DNA of 64,000 nucleotides from Haloarcula limicola. GTDB lineage: Archaea > Halobacteriota > Halobacteria > Halobacteriales > Haloarculaceae. Below the pieces are notes generated by a model that made no database searches, was not told the origin of the DNA, and saw nothing but the letters and a program-made list of their open reading frames with translations. Location of the stretch: the NCBI RefSeq assembly GCF_010119205.1, contig NZ_WRXM01000004.1:124001-188000 (forward strand). The letters are read 5' to 3'. Shown here piece by piece: positions 42,780 through 51,730 of the stretch (positions are counted from its first letter, which is position 1; each line of letters opens with the position of its first letter). Both the position numbers and the translations under genes were made by a program.

Positions 42780-43897
42780 TGTCGGCCACCGGTCGGGAAC
42801 AGCCGTCAGCCGCCGCCCCCAGCGACGTCGCCGCGACGCTCGCCGAGGCCGCCTTCGTGCGCCTCGTCAGCGACGCGACCGGCGACGCGCTCGCCGGGAC
42901 CGGCGTGCTGGCGCGGGCACTCGACGCCGCCGGAACGCCGTTCCAGGCGAGCGTCGTCGCCCCATTCACCGACCCCGACCGAACGACGGAAGCCGACGTG
43001 ACCGTCGCCGTCGGCCGCTCGCCTTCGAGCGCCGACCACGCGCTGTCGACTCGTCCGGCCGCGACGGCCTTCGAGATAGCCCGCGAACTCGGGACCGCGA
43101 CCGCCTCGCCGCTCGCCCTCGCCGGCACCATCGCCGGCGGCGAGCTGGACGGGTCGGTCGCCGAAGCCGCCGAGCAGGCCGGGCTGGAGCGCCGCCCCGG
43201 CCTGTCGATTCCGACGGCGGACCTCGCCGACGGTCTCGCCCACTCGACGCTCCTCCGCGCGCCGTTTTCCGGCGACGAGGAGCGGACGCGGGCGACGCTC
43301 GCGGAACTGGACCTCCCCGCCGAGCCGACCGACGACGACCACCGGCGCGTCGCGTCGCTGGTCGCGCTCGCGGTCACCGGCGCGGACGACGCGCCGCCGC
43401 GGGCGGCCGACGCGGTCCAGCGCGGTCTCCGCCCGTACGCGGGCGGTCCCTTCGAGACGATCGGCGGCTACGCGGACGTCTTGGACGCCGTCGCTCGGGA
43501 ACGCCCCGGCGTCGGCATCGCGCTCGCGCTCGGCCACGAGGGCATCCGCGAGGACGCCCTCTCGGCGTGGCGAACGCACGCCCGCCGGGCGCACGCGGCC
43601 GTCACCGAGGCGACGACCGGCCGGTACGACGGCCTGTTCGTCGCGCGCGGCGACGCGATGCCGGTCGGCACCGTCGCCCGCCTCGTGTCCGACTTCCGCG
43701 GGCCCGAACCCGTGACGCTCGTCGTCACGGACGGGGAAGCGGCCGCCCGCGCCGCCGACGGCCGGGACCTGACCGCGACGATGCGGGCCGCGGCGGACGC
43801 CGTCGGCGGCCGAGCGGTCGAGTGCGGCGACTGCGTCCGCGCGCGGTTCGACGTGCCGACGTCGGAACTCATCGAAGCGTTCCGGGAGGCACTATGA
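42779..43897 (+). CDS. RecJ-like protein, degenerate (DHH motif not visible)
   Basis: A 372-residue Ala-rich protein between S15 and Pcc1, a position usually annotated in haloarchaea as exonuclease RecJ or DHH-like. It has segments reminiscent of that fold (FQASVVAPFTDPDRTTEADVTVAVG; GVGIALALGHEGIREDALSAW), but I see no DHH or HxDxD motif. It may therefore have lost phosphoesterase activity, as in the inactive RecJ-like partners of archaeal replisomes. The operon with ribosomal and KEOPS genes suggests a housekeeping role. Confidence 0.65.
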   Translation: MSATGREQPSAAAPSDVAATLAEAAFVRLVSDATGDALAGTGVLARALDAAGTPFQASVVAPFTDPDRTTEADVTVAVGRSPSSADHALSTRPAATAFEIARELGTATASPLALAGTIAGGELDGSVAEAAEQAGLERRPGLSIPTADLADGLAHSTLLRAPFSGDEERTRATLAELDLPAEPTDDDHRRVASLVALAVTGADDAPPRAADAVQRGLRPYAGGPFETIGGYADVLDAVARERPGVGIALALGHEGIREDALSAWRTHARRAHAAVTEATTGRYDGLFVARGDAMPVGTVARLVSDFRGPEPVTLVVTDGEAAARAADGRDLTATMRAAADAVGGRAVECGDCVRARFDVPTSELIEAFREAL

Positions 43898-44139
43898 CCG
43901 GGAAGCGAGCCGAGATCCGCACGACGCACGGCTCGCCCGCCCGCGCCGCGACCGTCGCGGCCGCGGTGTCGCCGGACAACACCGACCAGATGACCACTCG
44001 CGTCGACGGCGACGCCGTCGTCACTACGGTCGAGCGCGACTCGACGGGCGGCTTGCAGTCGACGGTCGACGATTACGTCGTCAACCTCCGGGTCGCAGCA
44101 CAGCTAGCAGACCAACCCACACAATCCAACCATGAGTGA
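43894..44139 (+). CDS. pcc1: KEOPS complex subunit Pcc1
   Basis: An 81-residue protein of the Pcc1/Gon7 dimer fold: an N-terminal strand (KRAEIRTTHG), a helix (PARAATVAAAVSPDN), two strands and a long C-terminal helix (GLQSTVDDYVVNLRVAAQL). KEOPS makes the t6A modification of tRNA, and Pcc1 is its dimerisation module. The ATG at 43894 overlaps the recJ-like stop (ATGA), and its own stop overlaps the S3ae start by 8 nt. Confidence 0.9.
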   Translation: MTGKRAEIRTTHGSPARAATVAAAVSPDNTDQMTTRVDGDAVVTTVERDSTGGLQSTVDDYVVNLRVAAQLADQPTQSNHE

Positions 44140-44776
44140 ACGAAGCGTCTCCAAGCGCAAGCAACAGAAGCGGTGGTACACCGTGCAGGCTCCCGAGCAG
44201 TTCGACCGGGAAGTCCTCGGTGAGACACCCGCAGACGAACCGGACAAGGTGCTCGGTCGCACCATCGAAACCACGCTGGGCGAACTGAAGAACGACGCCA
44301 GCGAGAACAACACGAAGCTGACCTTCAAGATCAACGAGGTCGCCTCCGACTCCGCGTACACGGAGTTCACCAAGCACGAGCTGACGCGGGACTACCTGCG
44401 CTCGCTCGTCCGCCGCGGCTCCTCGAAGGTCGAGGCCTTCGTCACCGTGCTGACGACGGACGACTACCGCGTCCAGATCCAGCCCGTCGCGGTCACGACG
44501 AAGAAGGCCGACGCCTCCCAGGAGAAGGCCATCCGCCGCACGATGATCGACCTCGTCGAGGAGACCGCTCGGGAGCGGACCTTCGAAGAGGTCATCGACA
44601 GCGTCGTCGAGGGCCGCCTCTCCTCGGCCATCTACGGCGAGGCCAAGGAGATCTATCCCCTGCGCCGCGTCGAGATCCAGAAAGCGACCCTCGAAGCGCG
44701 CCCCGAGGAAGTCGCCGCGGAAGAGGAAGCGACCGTCGACGTCGACGAGGAAGACGTCGAGGTCGAAGACGCGTAA
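44132..44776 (+). CDS. rps3ae: 30S ribosomal protein S3Ae (eS1)
   Basis: A 214-residue archaeal/eukaryal S3Ae. Typical segments are SKRKQQKRWYTVQAPEQFD near the start, the LGRTIETTLGELKND stretch and RDYLRSLVRRGSSKVEAFV. The C-terminus shows YPLRRVEIQKATLEARP and ends in a strongly acidic tail typical of haloarchaea. It is the last gene of the rps15 operon. Confidence 0.97.
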   Translation: MSERSVSKRKQQKRWYTVQAPEQFDREVLGETPADEPDKVLGRTIETTLGELKNDASENNTKLTFKINEVASDSAYTEFTKHELTRDYLRSLVRRGSSKVEAFVTVLTTDDYRVQIQPVAVTTKKADASQEKAIRRTMIDLVEETARERTFEEVIDSVVEGRLSSAIYGEAKEIYPLRRVEIQKATLEARPEEVAAEEEATVDVDEEDVEVEDA

Positions 44777-44819
44777 GCGCGCTTTCGCGCGAGCGGTTTC
44801 TCGCGGTACTCGAACCCGC

Positions 44820-45251
44820 CTATTCTTCGGTCGCCGGGTCGTCAGTGACGACGATCGTCCCGACCATTCCCATGCTCTCGTGGGGGATGCAGAAGTACGG
44901 GAACTCCCCGCGCGTCTCGAAGGTGTGTTCGTACTGCTGGCCCTCGAACAGCGTCCCGCCGGAACTGCTCCCCCACGCCTCGCGAGCGGCCTCCTCGCTG
45001 TCGAAGCCGCCCGACGCGAAGTACGCCGCGCCGTCCGGGAGGCTCGCCTCGTAGGCGGTGACTGAGTGGCCCTGCTTGCTCGTGTTGAGCCACGTCACGG
45101 TCGTCCCCGGGGCGACTTCGAAGCGCTCCGGTCGGAACACCTTCGCGCCCATGCCGATATCGTAGTCGGTGTCCGCGCCGCGGCTGATACATCCCGCGAG
45201 TCCGACGACCGACGCCGACCCGACCGCCCGGAGGAAGGCCCGTCGCTCCAT
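44820..45251 (-). CDS. Halocyanin-like blue copper lipoprotein
   Basis: A 143-residue cupredoxin. The Tat signal MERRAFLRAV leads to the lipobox LAGC (Cys21). Copper ligands are His62 (KQGHSV), Cys121, His124 and Met129 (FPYFCIPHESMGMVG), the complete type 1 set. The ATG at 45251 is used because the RR motif then sits at residues 3-4. It should shuttle electrons at the outer face of the membrane. It converges with rps3ae. Confidence 0.93.
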   Translation of the reverse strand: MERRAFLRAVGSASVVGLAGCISRGADTDYDIGMGAKVFRPERFEVAPGTTVTWLNTSKQGHSVTAYEASLPDGAAYFASGGFDSEEAAREAWGSSSGGTLFEGQQYEHTFETRGEFPYFCIPHESMGMVGTIVVTDDPATEE

Positions 45252-45402
45252 ACGTCGGCGTCGGAACCGGACGGACATAGACGACTCGGTTCGTCGCGAG
45301 CGCCGCCAGAGCCGGAGACCGAGTACCGGGGCTACGACGGGGTGTAACTGGCAAGTCCGTATTATGTAGCCGCATCAACAATATAGCTAGCGGTGAAACC
45401 AC

Positions 45403-45702
45403 ATGGCGTACATCCTCGTCCGGCACGACGTCGAGAACTTCGACGAGTGGAAACCGCACTTCGACGACCACGACGACTTCCGCGTCGAGTCGGGTCAGCA
45501 GAGCTATCAACTGTATCGGACCGAATCTGACCCGAACGCCCTCGTGATGCTGTTCGAGTTCGACACGATGGCCAACGCCCGATCGTTCGCCCAGTCGGAC
45601 GACCTGCGCGAGAAAATGACCGAAGCGGGCGTGCAGGGCGAACCCGAAATCGCGTACCTCGAACAGATAGCGGCGAAGACCGGTACCGAACAGTCAGCGT
45701 AG
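45403..45702 (+). CDS. ABM/EthD-like dimeric alpha-beta barrel protein
   Basis: A 99-residue protein with the ferredoxin-like layout of the antibiotic-biosynthesis-monooxygenase/DUF1330 superfamily: strand (AYILVRHDVENFDEWKPHF), strand (YQLYRTESDPNALVMLFEF), helix (MANARSFAQSDDLREKM) and final strand (EPEIAYLEQI). No catalytic residues can be assigned. An AT-rich stretch (caacaatatagctag, about 45374-45388) supplies a likely promoter. Confidence 0.75.
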   Translation: MAYILVRHDVENFDEWKPHFDDHDDFRVESGQQSYQLYRTESDPNALVMLFEFDTMANARSFAQSDDLREKMTEAGVQGEPEIAYLEQIAAKTGTEQSA

Positions 45703-45771
45703 AGTGAACGATACCCGTACCGAGCGGCGGAAAATCCGTTTTACCCTCGGCTGTCTCTCCGCGTCTCTAGC

Positions 45772-46923
45772 TCACTCGCGGAACGTCAACCCGTCGCGTA
45801 GCTCCCGGACGTCCGTCAGTAACTCGTCTACGTCGCGCTCGCCGGTCATCGTGACGTGACCCATCTTCCGTAACTCGTACACCTCGTGCTTGCCGTACCA
45901 GTGGAGGTGCGCGCGGTCGGTGGCGAACACCGCCTCGTCGCCGTACAGCGCCGCGGACTGGCGTTCGTCCACGTCGCCGAGGACGTTCGTCGAGACCGTC
46001 GGATCGCGCTGCTCGGTCGATCCGAGCGGGAGACCCATCACGGCGCGGACGTGCTGTTCGAACTGCGAGGTGTGACAGCCCTCGATGGTCCAGTGCCCGG
46101 AGTTGTGCGGCCGAGGGGCGATCTCGTTGAGGAGGATCTCGTCGTCGCTCGTCTGGAACAGCTCGATACCGAAGACGCCGCGGCCGTCCATCGCGTCCAG
46201 CACGTCGAGCGCCACTTCGCGGGCGCGTTCCTGGACGGCCTCGCTCGCTCGCGCGGGCGCGACGCTCTCGCGGAGGATCTCCTCTTCGTGAATGGTCTCG
46301 GTCACCGGGAAGGCGTCGCGCTCGTCGTCGCCGCGACAGCCCATGACGGCCAGTTCCCGCTCGAAGTCGATCATCTCCTCGACCATCGCCGGCCCGGCCA
46401 CGTCGTCGATGGCCGCCTCGACGTCCTCGGGGCCGGAGACGGGGACGTTCCCGCGGCCGTCGTAGCCGCCGGTGCGGGCCTTGAGCATCGCCGGGTAGCC
46501 GAGTTCCTCGCAGGCCTCGCGCAGCTCGTCGGCCGTCTCGACGGCGCGAAAGTCGGGGACGGGGACGCCGGCCTCCGAGAGCCGCCGCTTCTGGACGAGC
46601 TTGTCCTGTATCGTCCGGAGCGTCTCGGGCTTCGGATGGACGGGCGTGTCCGTTTCCTCTGCGACGCGTTCGAGGACGTCCGGGTCCGCCAGTTCGATCT
46701 CGAAGGTGAGGACGTCCGCTCGCTCCGCGAGGTCGCGGAAGGTCTCCTCGTCCTCGAACCCGCCGACCAACTGGTCGCGGACGACCGGACTGGCCGGACA
46801 GTCCGGCGTCGGGTCCGCGACGACGAGTTCGACGCCGAGCGGCGCCGCTGCTTCGCCCATCATACGACCGAGTTGACCCCCGCCGACCACGCCGAGGGTC
46901 GGGCCGGGAGACGTGCGTGTCAT
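45772..46923 (-). CDS. purK: 5-(carboxyamino)imidazole ribonucleotide synthase PurK
   Basis: A 383-residue ATP-grasp enzyme. The N-terminus LGVVGGGQLGRMM is the PurK signature. The central ATP-grasp region includes LGYPAMLKARTGGYDGRGN and the metal-binding GIELFQTSDDEILLNEIAPRPHNSGHWT. It converts AIR, bicarbonate and ATP to N5-CAIR in purine synthesis. Its partner PurE lies 12 kb away at 59237, so they are not in one operon here. Confidence 0.96.
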   Translation of the reverse strand: MTRTSPGPTLGVVGGGQLGRMMGEAAAPLGVELVVADPTPDCPASPVVRDQLVGGFEDEETFRDLAERADVLTFEIELADPDVLERVAEETDTPVHPKPETLRTIQDKLVQKRRLSEAGVPVPDFRAVETADELREACEELGYPAMLKARTGGYDGRGNVPVSGPEDVEAAIDDVAGPAMVEEMIDFERELAVMGCRGDDERDAFPVTETIHEEEILRESVAPARASEAVQERAREVALDVLDAMDGRGVFGIELFQTSDDEILLNEIAPRPHNSGHWTIEGCHTSQFEQHVRAVMGLPLGSTEQRDPTVSTNVLGDVDERQSAALYGDEAVFATDRAHLHWYGKHEVYELRKMGHVTMTGERDVDELLTDVRELRDGLTFRE

Positions 46924-47019
46924 GTGGCGCGCTTTCGCAGGAGCGTGCTTAAGCGTTGATTTCTGTGACGAGGTAAGTGGGGCGGGCGGTGAAAACGGTG
47001 AGAGACCGAGAACGGTTCG

Positions 47020-48957
47020 CTAACGCGCCGTCTCGTTGCGGACGTACTCCTCGTGAGTCCAGACCGTGAAGACGTTCTTGTAGCCGCTGGTCCGCATCGA
47101 GTACGTCTCGTTCTCGTAGCCGGCCGCCCGCAGGCGGTCGCGGGGGACCGTCGAGTCGAACTCCTGCGTGATGACGATCGGCGGCTGGTTCTGCTGGATC
47201 CGCGTCCCGAGCGCGGTCGCGCCGTTCTCGCAGGCCACCTGCGCGTCGCTCGACGCGAAGTACCACGGCATCGGGAGCATGTTGTACCACTTGATGCACG
47301 TCGGCTGCGTGTTCCACCACGACTCGTTCCAGTCGTCGCGGCTCTGCTTGACGTAGGCGTTGCCGCCGTCGTAGTCGTCGCCCGATTCGCCGTGGTAGAC
47401 GACCACGTCGGGGCCGCTGTCGTGAGTCTGGGAGATGCGGTGCATCTCGGTCAGTTCCTCGCGGAGCGACTGCTCCGGCTGGGCGTACTGGACGAGCGGG
47501 TTCCCGTCGGTGGTCGCGTTCGTGTAGACCTGCGTCACGGCGGCGTTAGTGACGAACAGGATCACCAGGAAGAAGGCGATGGCGGTGATGCCGACGCCCT
47601 CCGCGTCGTCCGAGGAGAGCGCGTCCAACCCCCAGCGGAAGATCGCCGCGAGGCCGACCGCCGCGGGCAACGCGAACGGGACGGCGGTGTGGACCGCGAG
47701 CCACGGCGCGCCGATGTCGGTCCCCAGCGGGTAGCCGAAGATGGAGACGAACCCCGCGTAGAAGAGGAACGGGACGAGGTGACGCGGCGCGGTGTAGCCC
47801 AGTCGGTCGAGCGCGTAGCCCACGCCGGCGAGGAGCGCGAGCGCCGCAGACCCGAAGCCGAGCGCCTTCAGATACACCCCGAAGTGGCTCACGTAGCTGT
47901 CCGACGTCTTCTCGGAGGCCGGCTGGAGCCACTCACCCCACTGGTCGGCGACGCGGTCGACGGTCACCTGTAGCAAGTCGCCGAACAGCGCCGGGTTGGT
48001 AATGCCCTCCCAGAAGCCGACCGTCCCCTCGCTGGCGGGGACTGGCGGGTGTTCGATGCCGGGAACGCCCGCACCCCGGGGCGCGTAAAAGAACAGCGAG
48101 ACGAACCCGAACAGCAGGACGGCGAGGACGAGGTGGCCGGCGTACGCGCCCACTACCTTCGCGGCGCTGTCGTGGCGCGTCCGGAACGAGCGGATCGCCC
48201 CGCGACCGGCGTCGATCCGGTCCTTCGCGCCGCCGACGACCCGTGCCCGAATCTCGCCGGAAGAGGGCGTATCGGTGCTGAAGAGGATCGCGTCGCGGTA
48301 GCCGTTCGGTAACACGATCACCTTCGCCAGGAGCAGGCCGCTCGCGCCGAGCCACGTCACGACGTAGACGAGCGCGTTCTCCTTCGAGGCGAAGCCCAAG
48401 GCCATGAACGCCGACGCCGCGTAGAGGTAGCGCGGGAGTCGCGTGTCGTAGAACCGGACGAACAGGCCGAAGGCGACGAACATGAACGCCGCGACGAGCA
48501 CGTCGCTGCGCATGAACCGCGAGTAGTAGAGCAGGAGCGGGTTGATGGCGAGCAAGAGCGCCATCGCGACGGTCTCGCTCCGGCGGAGGTGTCGGCGGAA
48601 CAGAAGCGCCGACAGCGGGAGGAGCCCGCCGACGACGGCGACGGGCAGGCGCATCGCGAAGTCGCTGGTCCCGACGAGCGCGAACACCCAGCTGTCGACG
48701 TGCTGGATGAACGGCCCGTGGATGATGTAGCGGTAGGCGAAGGAGCCGCTCTCGCCGTAGTGCCACGCCCAGTAGGCGACCCGGCCCTCGTCGAAGTGGG
48801 CGACGCGCTGGCCGAGGAAGGCGAGTCGCAAGGCGAGTCCGAGCAGCGTGATTCCAGTGACGAGCTTCAGCGTCGCGTGGTCGTCGTCTCTCGTCCACGC
48901 GCCGACCCGTCGGCGAACATCTTGGAGGGGCGACAGCACGCCGCTCGACGAAGCCAT
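47020..48957 (-). CDS. agl23: Agl23-type glycosylation-associated polytopic membrane protein
   Basis: A 645-residue membrane protein with an N-terminal array of about a dozen hydrophobic helices and a soluble C-terminus. The first loop (AHFDEGRVAYWAWHYGESG) has the acidic motif of GT-C glycosyltransferase/dolichol-dependent enzymes, and the pattern matches the family TIGR03663, named in haloarchaea as flippase activity-associated Agl23. It is likely involved in dolichol-linked sugar handling for N-glycosylation at the membrane. The ATG at 48957 is chosen over one five codons upstream. It is divergent from ribH. Confidence 0.82.
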   Translation of the reverse strand: MASSSGVLSPLQDVRRRVGAWTRDDDHATLKLVTGITLLGLALRLAFLGQRVAHFDEGRVAYWAWHYGESGSFAYRYIIHGPFIQHVDSWVFALVGTSDFAMRLPVAVVGGLLPLSALLFRRHLRRSETVAMALLLAINPLLLYYSRFMRSDVLVAAFMFVAFGLFVRFYDTRLPRYLYAASAFMALGFASKENALVYVVTWLGASGLLLAKVIVLPNGYRDAILFSTDTPSSGEIRARVVGGAKDRIDAGRGAIRSFRTRHDSAAKVVGAYAGHLVLAVLLFGFVSLFFYAPRGAGVPGIEHPPVPASEGTVGFWEGITNPALFGDLLQVTVDRVADQWGEWLQPASEKTSDSYVSHFGVYLKALGFGSAALALLAGVGYALDRLGYTAPRHLVPFLFYAGFVSIFGYPLGTDIGAPWLAVHTAVPFALPAAVGLAAIFRWGLDALSSDDAEGVGITAIAFFLVILFVTNAAVTQVYTNATTDGNPLVQYAQPEQSLREELTEMHRISQTHDSGPDVVVYHGESGDDYDGGNAYVKQSRDDWNESWWNTQPTCIKWYNMLPMPWYFASSDAQVACENGATALGTRIQQNQPPIVITQEFDSTVPRDRLRAAGYENETYSMRTSGYKNVFTVWTHEEYVRNETAR

Positions 48958-49047
48958 ACCGGCAGAAAGCACAGCGGGGCTTAGAATCCTTCTGGTTTCC
49001 CGTCTCGTAACGGTAGGTCTTTAGGGACGACAGCCACCCACACAGGT

Positions 49048-49452
49048 ATGGTGCAGCTCGGACTGGTCGTCGCCCAGTACGACAAACACGGCGCGGTCAT
49101 CGAGGCGATGAGACAGTCGGCCAACGCGGCCGCGGCCGACCGAGACGCCGATATCGTCGAGACTATCTCGGTCCCGGGAGCCTACGACACGCCGCTCGCG
49201 GCCGACCGACTGGCGCGTCGGGAGGACGTGGACGCCGTCGCGGTGCTCGGCGTCATCATCGAAGGCGACACGGACCACGACCAGGTCATCGCCGACGCCG
49301 CCGCACAGGGCCTGACCGACGTCTCGCTGCAGCGAGACACCCCCGTCACGCTGGGCATCATCGGACCGGGCATGAGCAAGGACGAAGCCGAGGCACGCAC
49401 CGACAAGGGTGGCTCGGCCGTCACGAGCGCCATCGAACTCGCAAACCTATGA
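49048..49452 (+). CDS. ribH: 6,7-dimethyl-8-ribityllumazine synthase RibH
   Basis: A 134-residue lumazine synthase of archaeal type. The N-terminal strand (LGLVVAQYDKHGAVIEAM), the VPGAYDTPLAA substrate loop, and GVIIEGDTDHDQ containing the catalytic His region are intact, followed by TLGIIGPGMSKDEAEAR. It condenses ArP and dihydroxybutanone phosphate in riboflavin synthesis. It overlaps the aminotransferase gene by 4 nt. An FAD synthase (ribL) lies 1.2 kb downstream on the opposite strand. Confidence 0.95.
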   Translation: MVQLGLVVAQYDKHGAVIEAMRQSANAAAADRDADIVETISVPGAYDTPLAADRLARREDVDAVAVLGVIIEGDTDHDQVIADAAAQGLTDVSLQRDTPVTLGIIGPGMSKDEAEARTDKGGSAVTSAIELANL

Positions 49453-50609
49453 CTATGGACTTCGCATCCCGCGTCGAACGCGTAGAGCCGAGTGCGACAC
49501 TCGCGATCAGCAACAAGGCCGCCGAACTCGAGGCCGAGGGCAAGGACGTCGTCGACCTCTCGGTCGGCGAACCGGACTTCGACACGCCCGAGAACATCAA
49601 GGACGCCGCCAAGGCGGCCCTCGATGCGGGCCACACCGGCTACACCCCCTCGAACGGCATCCCCGAGCTCAAGGAGGCCCTCGTCGAGAAGCTCCACGAC
49701 GACGGGCTCACGCAGTACGAGGAGGACAACCTCATCGTCACGCCCGGGGGCAAGCAGGCCCTCTACGAGATCTTCCAGACCATCATCGACGACGGTGACG
49801 AGGTCGCCCTGCTGGACCCGGCGTGGGTCTCCTACGAGGCGATGGCGAAACTCGCCGGCGGCACGCTGACCCGGGTCGACACGGCCGCCCACGACTTCCA
49901 ACTGGAGGGCGCGCTCGACGACCTCGCCGACGCCGTCTCGGACGACACCCAACTGCTGGTCGTCAATTCGCCGGGCAACCCCCACGGGGCCGTCTACTCC
50001 GACGAGGCGCTGGAGGGCGTCCGCGACCTCGCCGTCGAACACGACATCACCGTCATCTCCGACGAGATCTACAAGGAGATCACCTACGACGGCGTCGAGG
50101 CGACGAGCCTCGGCACCCTCGACGGGATGGAGGACCGGACGGTCACGCTCAACGGCTTCTCGAAGGCCTACTCGATGACCGGCTGGCGACTGGGCTACTT
50201 CGCCGGCCCCGAAGAACTCGTCTCACAGGCCGGGAAAGTCCACTCGCACTCGGTCTCCTGTGCGGTCAACTTCGTCCAGCACGCGGGCGTCGAGGCGCTC
50301 ACCAACACCGACGACGCCGTCGAGGAGATGGTCGAGGCGTTCGCCGACCGGCGGGAGTTCCTCATCGAACTGTTCGAGGACCACGGCGTCCACGTCCCCG
50401 AACCGCAGGGCGCGTTCTACATGATGCCCGAAGTCGCCCCCGACGGCGACGACGCCGAGTGGTGCGATGCCGCCATCTCGGACGCGCAGGTCGCTACCGT
50501 CCCCGGCAGCGCGTTCGGGACGCCCGGCTACGCGCGTATCTCGTACGCCAACAGCAAGGAGCGACTCGAAGAGGCGGTCGACCGACTGGCCGAACACGAC
50601 CTCATCTGA
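49449..50609 (+). CDS. Aspartate aminotransferase-family enzyme
   Basis: A 386-residue fold-type I PLP enzyme. Visible motifs are LSVGEPDFDTP at the start, GKQALYEIFQ, NSPGNPHGAV, SDEIYKEITYDG, and LNGFSKAYSMTGWRLGY with the PLP-binding Lys; YARISYA carries the carboxylate-binding Arg. It is close in layout to archaeal aspartate/aromatic aminotransferases, and related to but distinct from the one at 13262-14407. Co-transcribed with ribH through an ATGA overlap; this coupling has no obvious metabolic reason. Confidence 0.92.
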   Translation: MTMDFASRVERVEPSATLAISNKAAELEAEGKDVVDLSVGEPDFDTPENIKDAAKAALDAGHTGYTPSNGIPELKEALVEKLHDDGLTQYEEDNLIVTPGGKQALYEIFQTIIDDGDEVALLDPAWVSYEAMAKLAGGTLTRVDTAAHDFQLEGALDDLADAVSDDTQLLVVNSPGNPHGAVYSDEALEGVRDLAVEHDITVISDEIYKEITYDGVEATSLGTLDGMEDRTVTLNGFSKAYSMTGWRLGYFAGPEELVSQAGKVHSHSVSCAVNFVQHAGVEALTNTDDAVEEMVEAFADRREFLIELFEDHGVHVPEPQGAFYMMPEVAPDGDDAEWCDAAISDAQVATVPGSAFGTPGYARISYANSKERLEEAVDRLAEHDLI

Positions 50610-50630
50610 GAAGCGAAACGGCCGAACCGC

Positions 50631-51062
50631 TCACTCGCAGCGCTCGTCGATTACTTTCTCGATTATCTGACCCGTCGAGAGCAACCGCGCTTCCTCGTCC
50701 CGATCGAGCGGGCTCGCGCGGCGGATCTCGCAGTCGATGCCGCGGTCGGCGAGGGCGGCCCGGAGTTTCTCGTCGTCGTGGTGCTGGTCGTACCCCAATG
50801 CGATGACGTCGGGTTCGATGCGCTCGATGGGGACGAAGATGTCCTCCGGATGGCCCAGATGCGCCTCGTCGACCGGCTTGAGCGCGCCGACCATCTGCCG
50901 GCGCTGCTCGTCCGGCACGATCGGCGGTTCCTTGTGCGTGACGTTGACCGAGCGCGCGACGATGACGTGGAGTTCGTCGCCCATCGCCTTCGCGTCCCGC
51001 AGATAGTGGACGTGACCGGGGTGGAGGATGTCGAAGGTGCCCTGCGCGACGACGCGGGTCAC
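50631..51062 (-). CDS. ribL: Archaeal FAD synthase RibL
   Basis: A 143-residue cytidylyltransferase-fold protein. The N-terminal [14 protein letters not shown] bears the HxGH nucleotidyl-transfer motif (His14, His17), and the length and the [15 protein letters not shown] segment match the archaeal FMN adenylyltransferase RibL. It makes FAD from FMN and ATP. It overlaps the JAMM protease gene by 4 nt (ATGA) and is convergent with the aminotransferase. Confidence 0.9.
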   Translation of the reverse strand: MTRVVAQGTFDILHPGHVHYLRDAKAMGDELHVIVARSVNVTHKEPPIVPDEQRRQMVGALKPVDEAHLGHPEDIFVPIERIEPDVIALGYDQHHDDEKLRAALADRGIDCEIRRASPLDRDEEARLLSTGQIIEKVIDERCE

Positions 51063-51556
51063 GAGTCGAACTCCTCCTCGCGCAACTCGGCGTCGATGTC
51101 GGACTGGTCGAAGTCGAAGAAGGCCTCCTCGGGCGGTTCGACGTCGAGCACCGGTAGCTCGACGGGTTCTCCTTCGTTATCGAAGGCCTGCCAGTCGTCC
51201 GGCCCGTACGGGTAGCCGACGATGACGTGGACGTCGCCGCGGCCGAACGTCTGGAGGTCGGCGTCACTGGGCTTCAGAACGCCGTTGGGATGGGAGTGGA
51301 TCGACCCCGCCGCGCGCATGTCGTTCGGCACCATGCTCGTCTTGACCGTCGCGCTAACCGGGTTCGACTCCGTCCCGGGGATGACGAGCACGTCGGTGAG
51401 GACAGTCCCGTCCTCGTCGAGTCCGACTTTCTCGGCGTCGTCGCCCCTGAGCAGGCCCATGTACTCGTTCGGGTGGGATTCCTCGGACGCCGCTCGCGCG
51501 AAATCCAGCGCCGATCTGGCGATACCGACGATGCCGCCCGAGCGAAACAGCCCCAT
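51059..51556 (-). CDS. JAMM/MPN+ metalloprotease-like protein
   Basis: A 165-residue Mov34/MPN/PAD-1 domain protein. All zinc-site residues are present: Glu31 (HPNEYMGLL) and the JAMM motif His87-x-His89-x7-Ser97-x-x-Asp100 in [15 protein letters not shown]. In haloarchaea such enzymes cleave ubiquitin-like SAMP proteins from conjugates, so a desampylase role is possible. The C-terminus is an acidic tail. It is upstream gene of a two-gene operon with ribL. Confidence 0.85.
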   Translation of the reverse strand: MGLFRSGGIVGIARSALDFARAASEESHPNEYMGLLRGDDAEKVGLDEDGTVLTDVLVIPGTESNPVSATVKTSMVPNDMRAAGSIHSHPNGVLKPSDADLQTFGRGDVHVIVGYPYGPDDWQAFDNEGEPVELPVLDVEPPEEAFFDFDQSDIDAELREEEFDS

Positions 51557-51730
51557 GCGAGAACGTGGGACCGGCGGCGTTCTAAGGGTTCCGCTCTCTG
51601 CATATCCGGTCGGCGAACAGAGCAGCGGTTTTCCGCGAATAGCTAAAGAGACCCCGCGCTTCCGAAGACCCTATTTTCCTAGCCAGCGATTTCGAAGGGT
51701 ACAAACCGGGGAGTGACGAAGGGACGCTAA

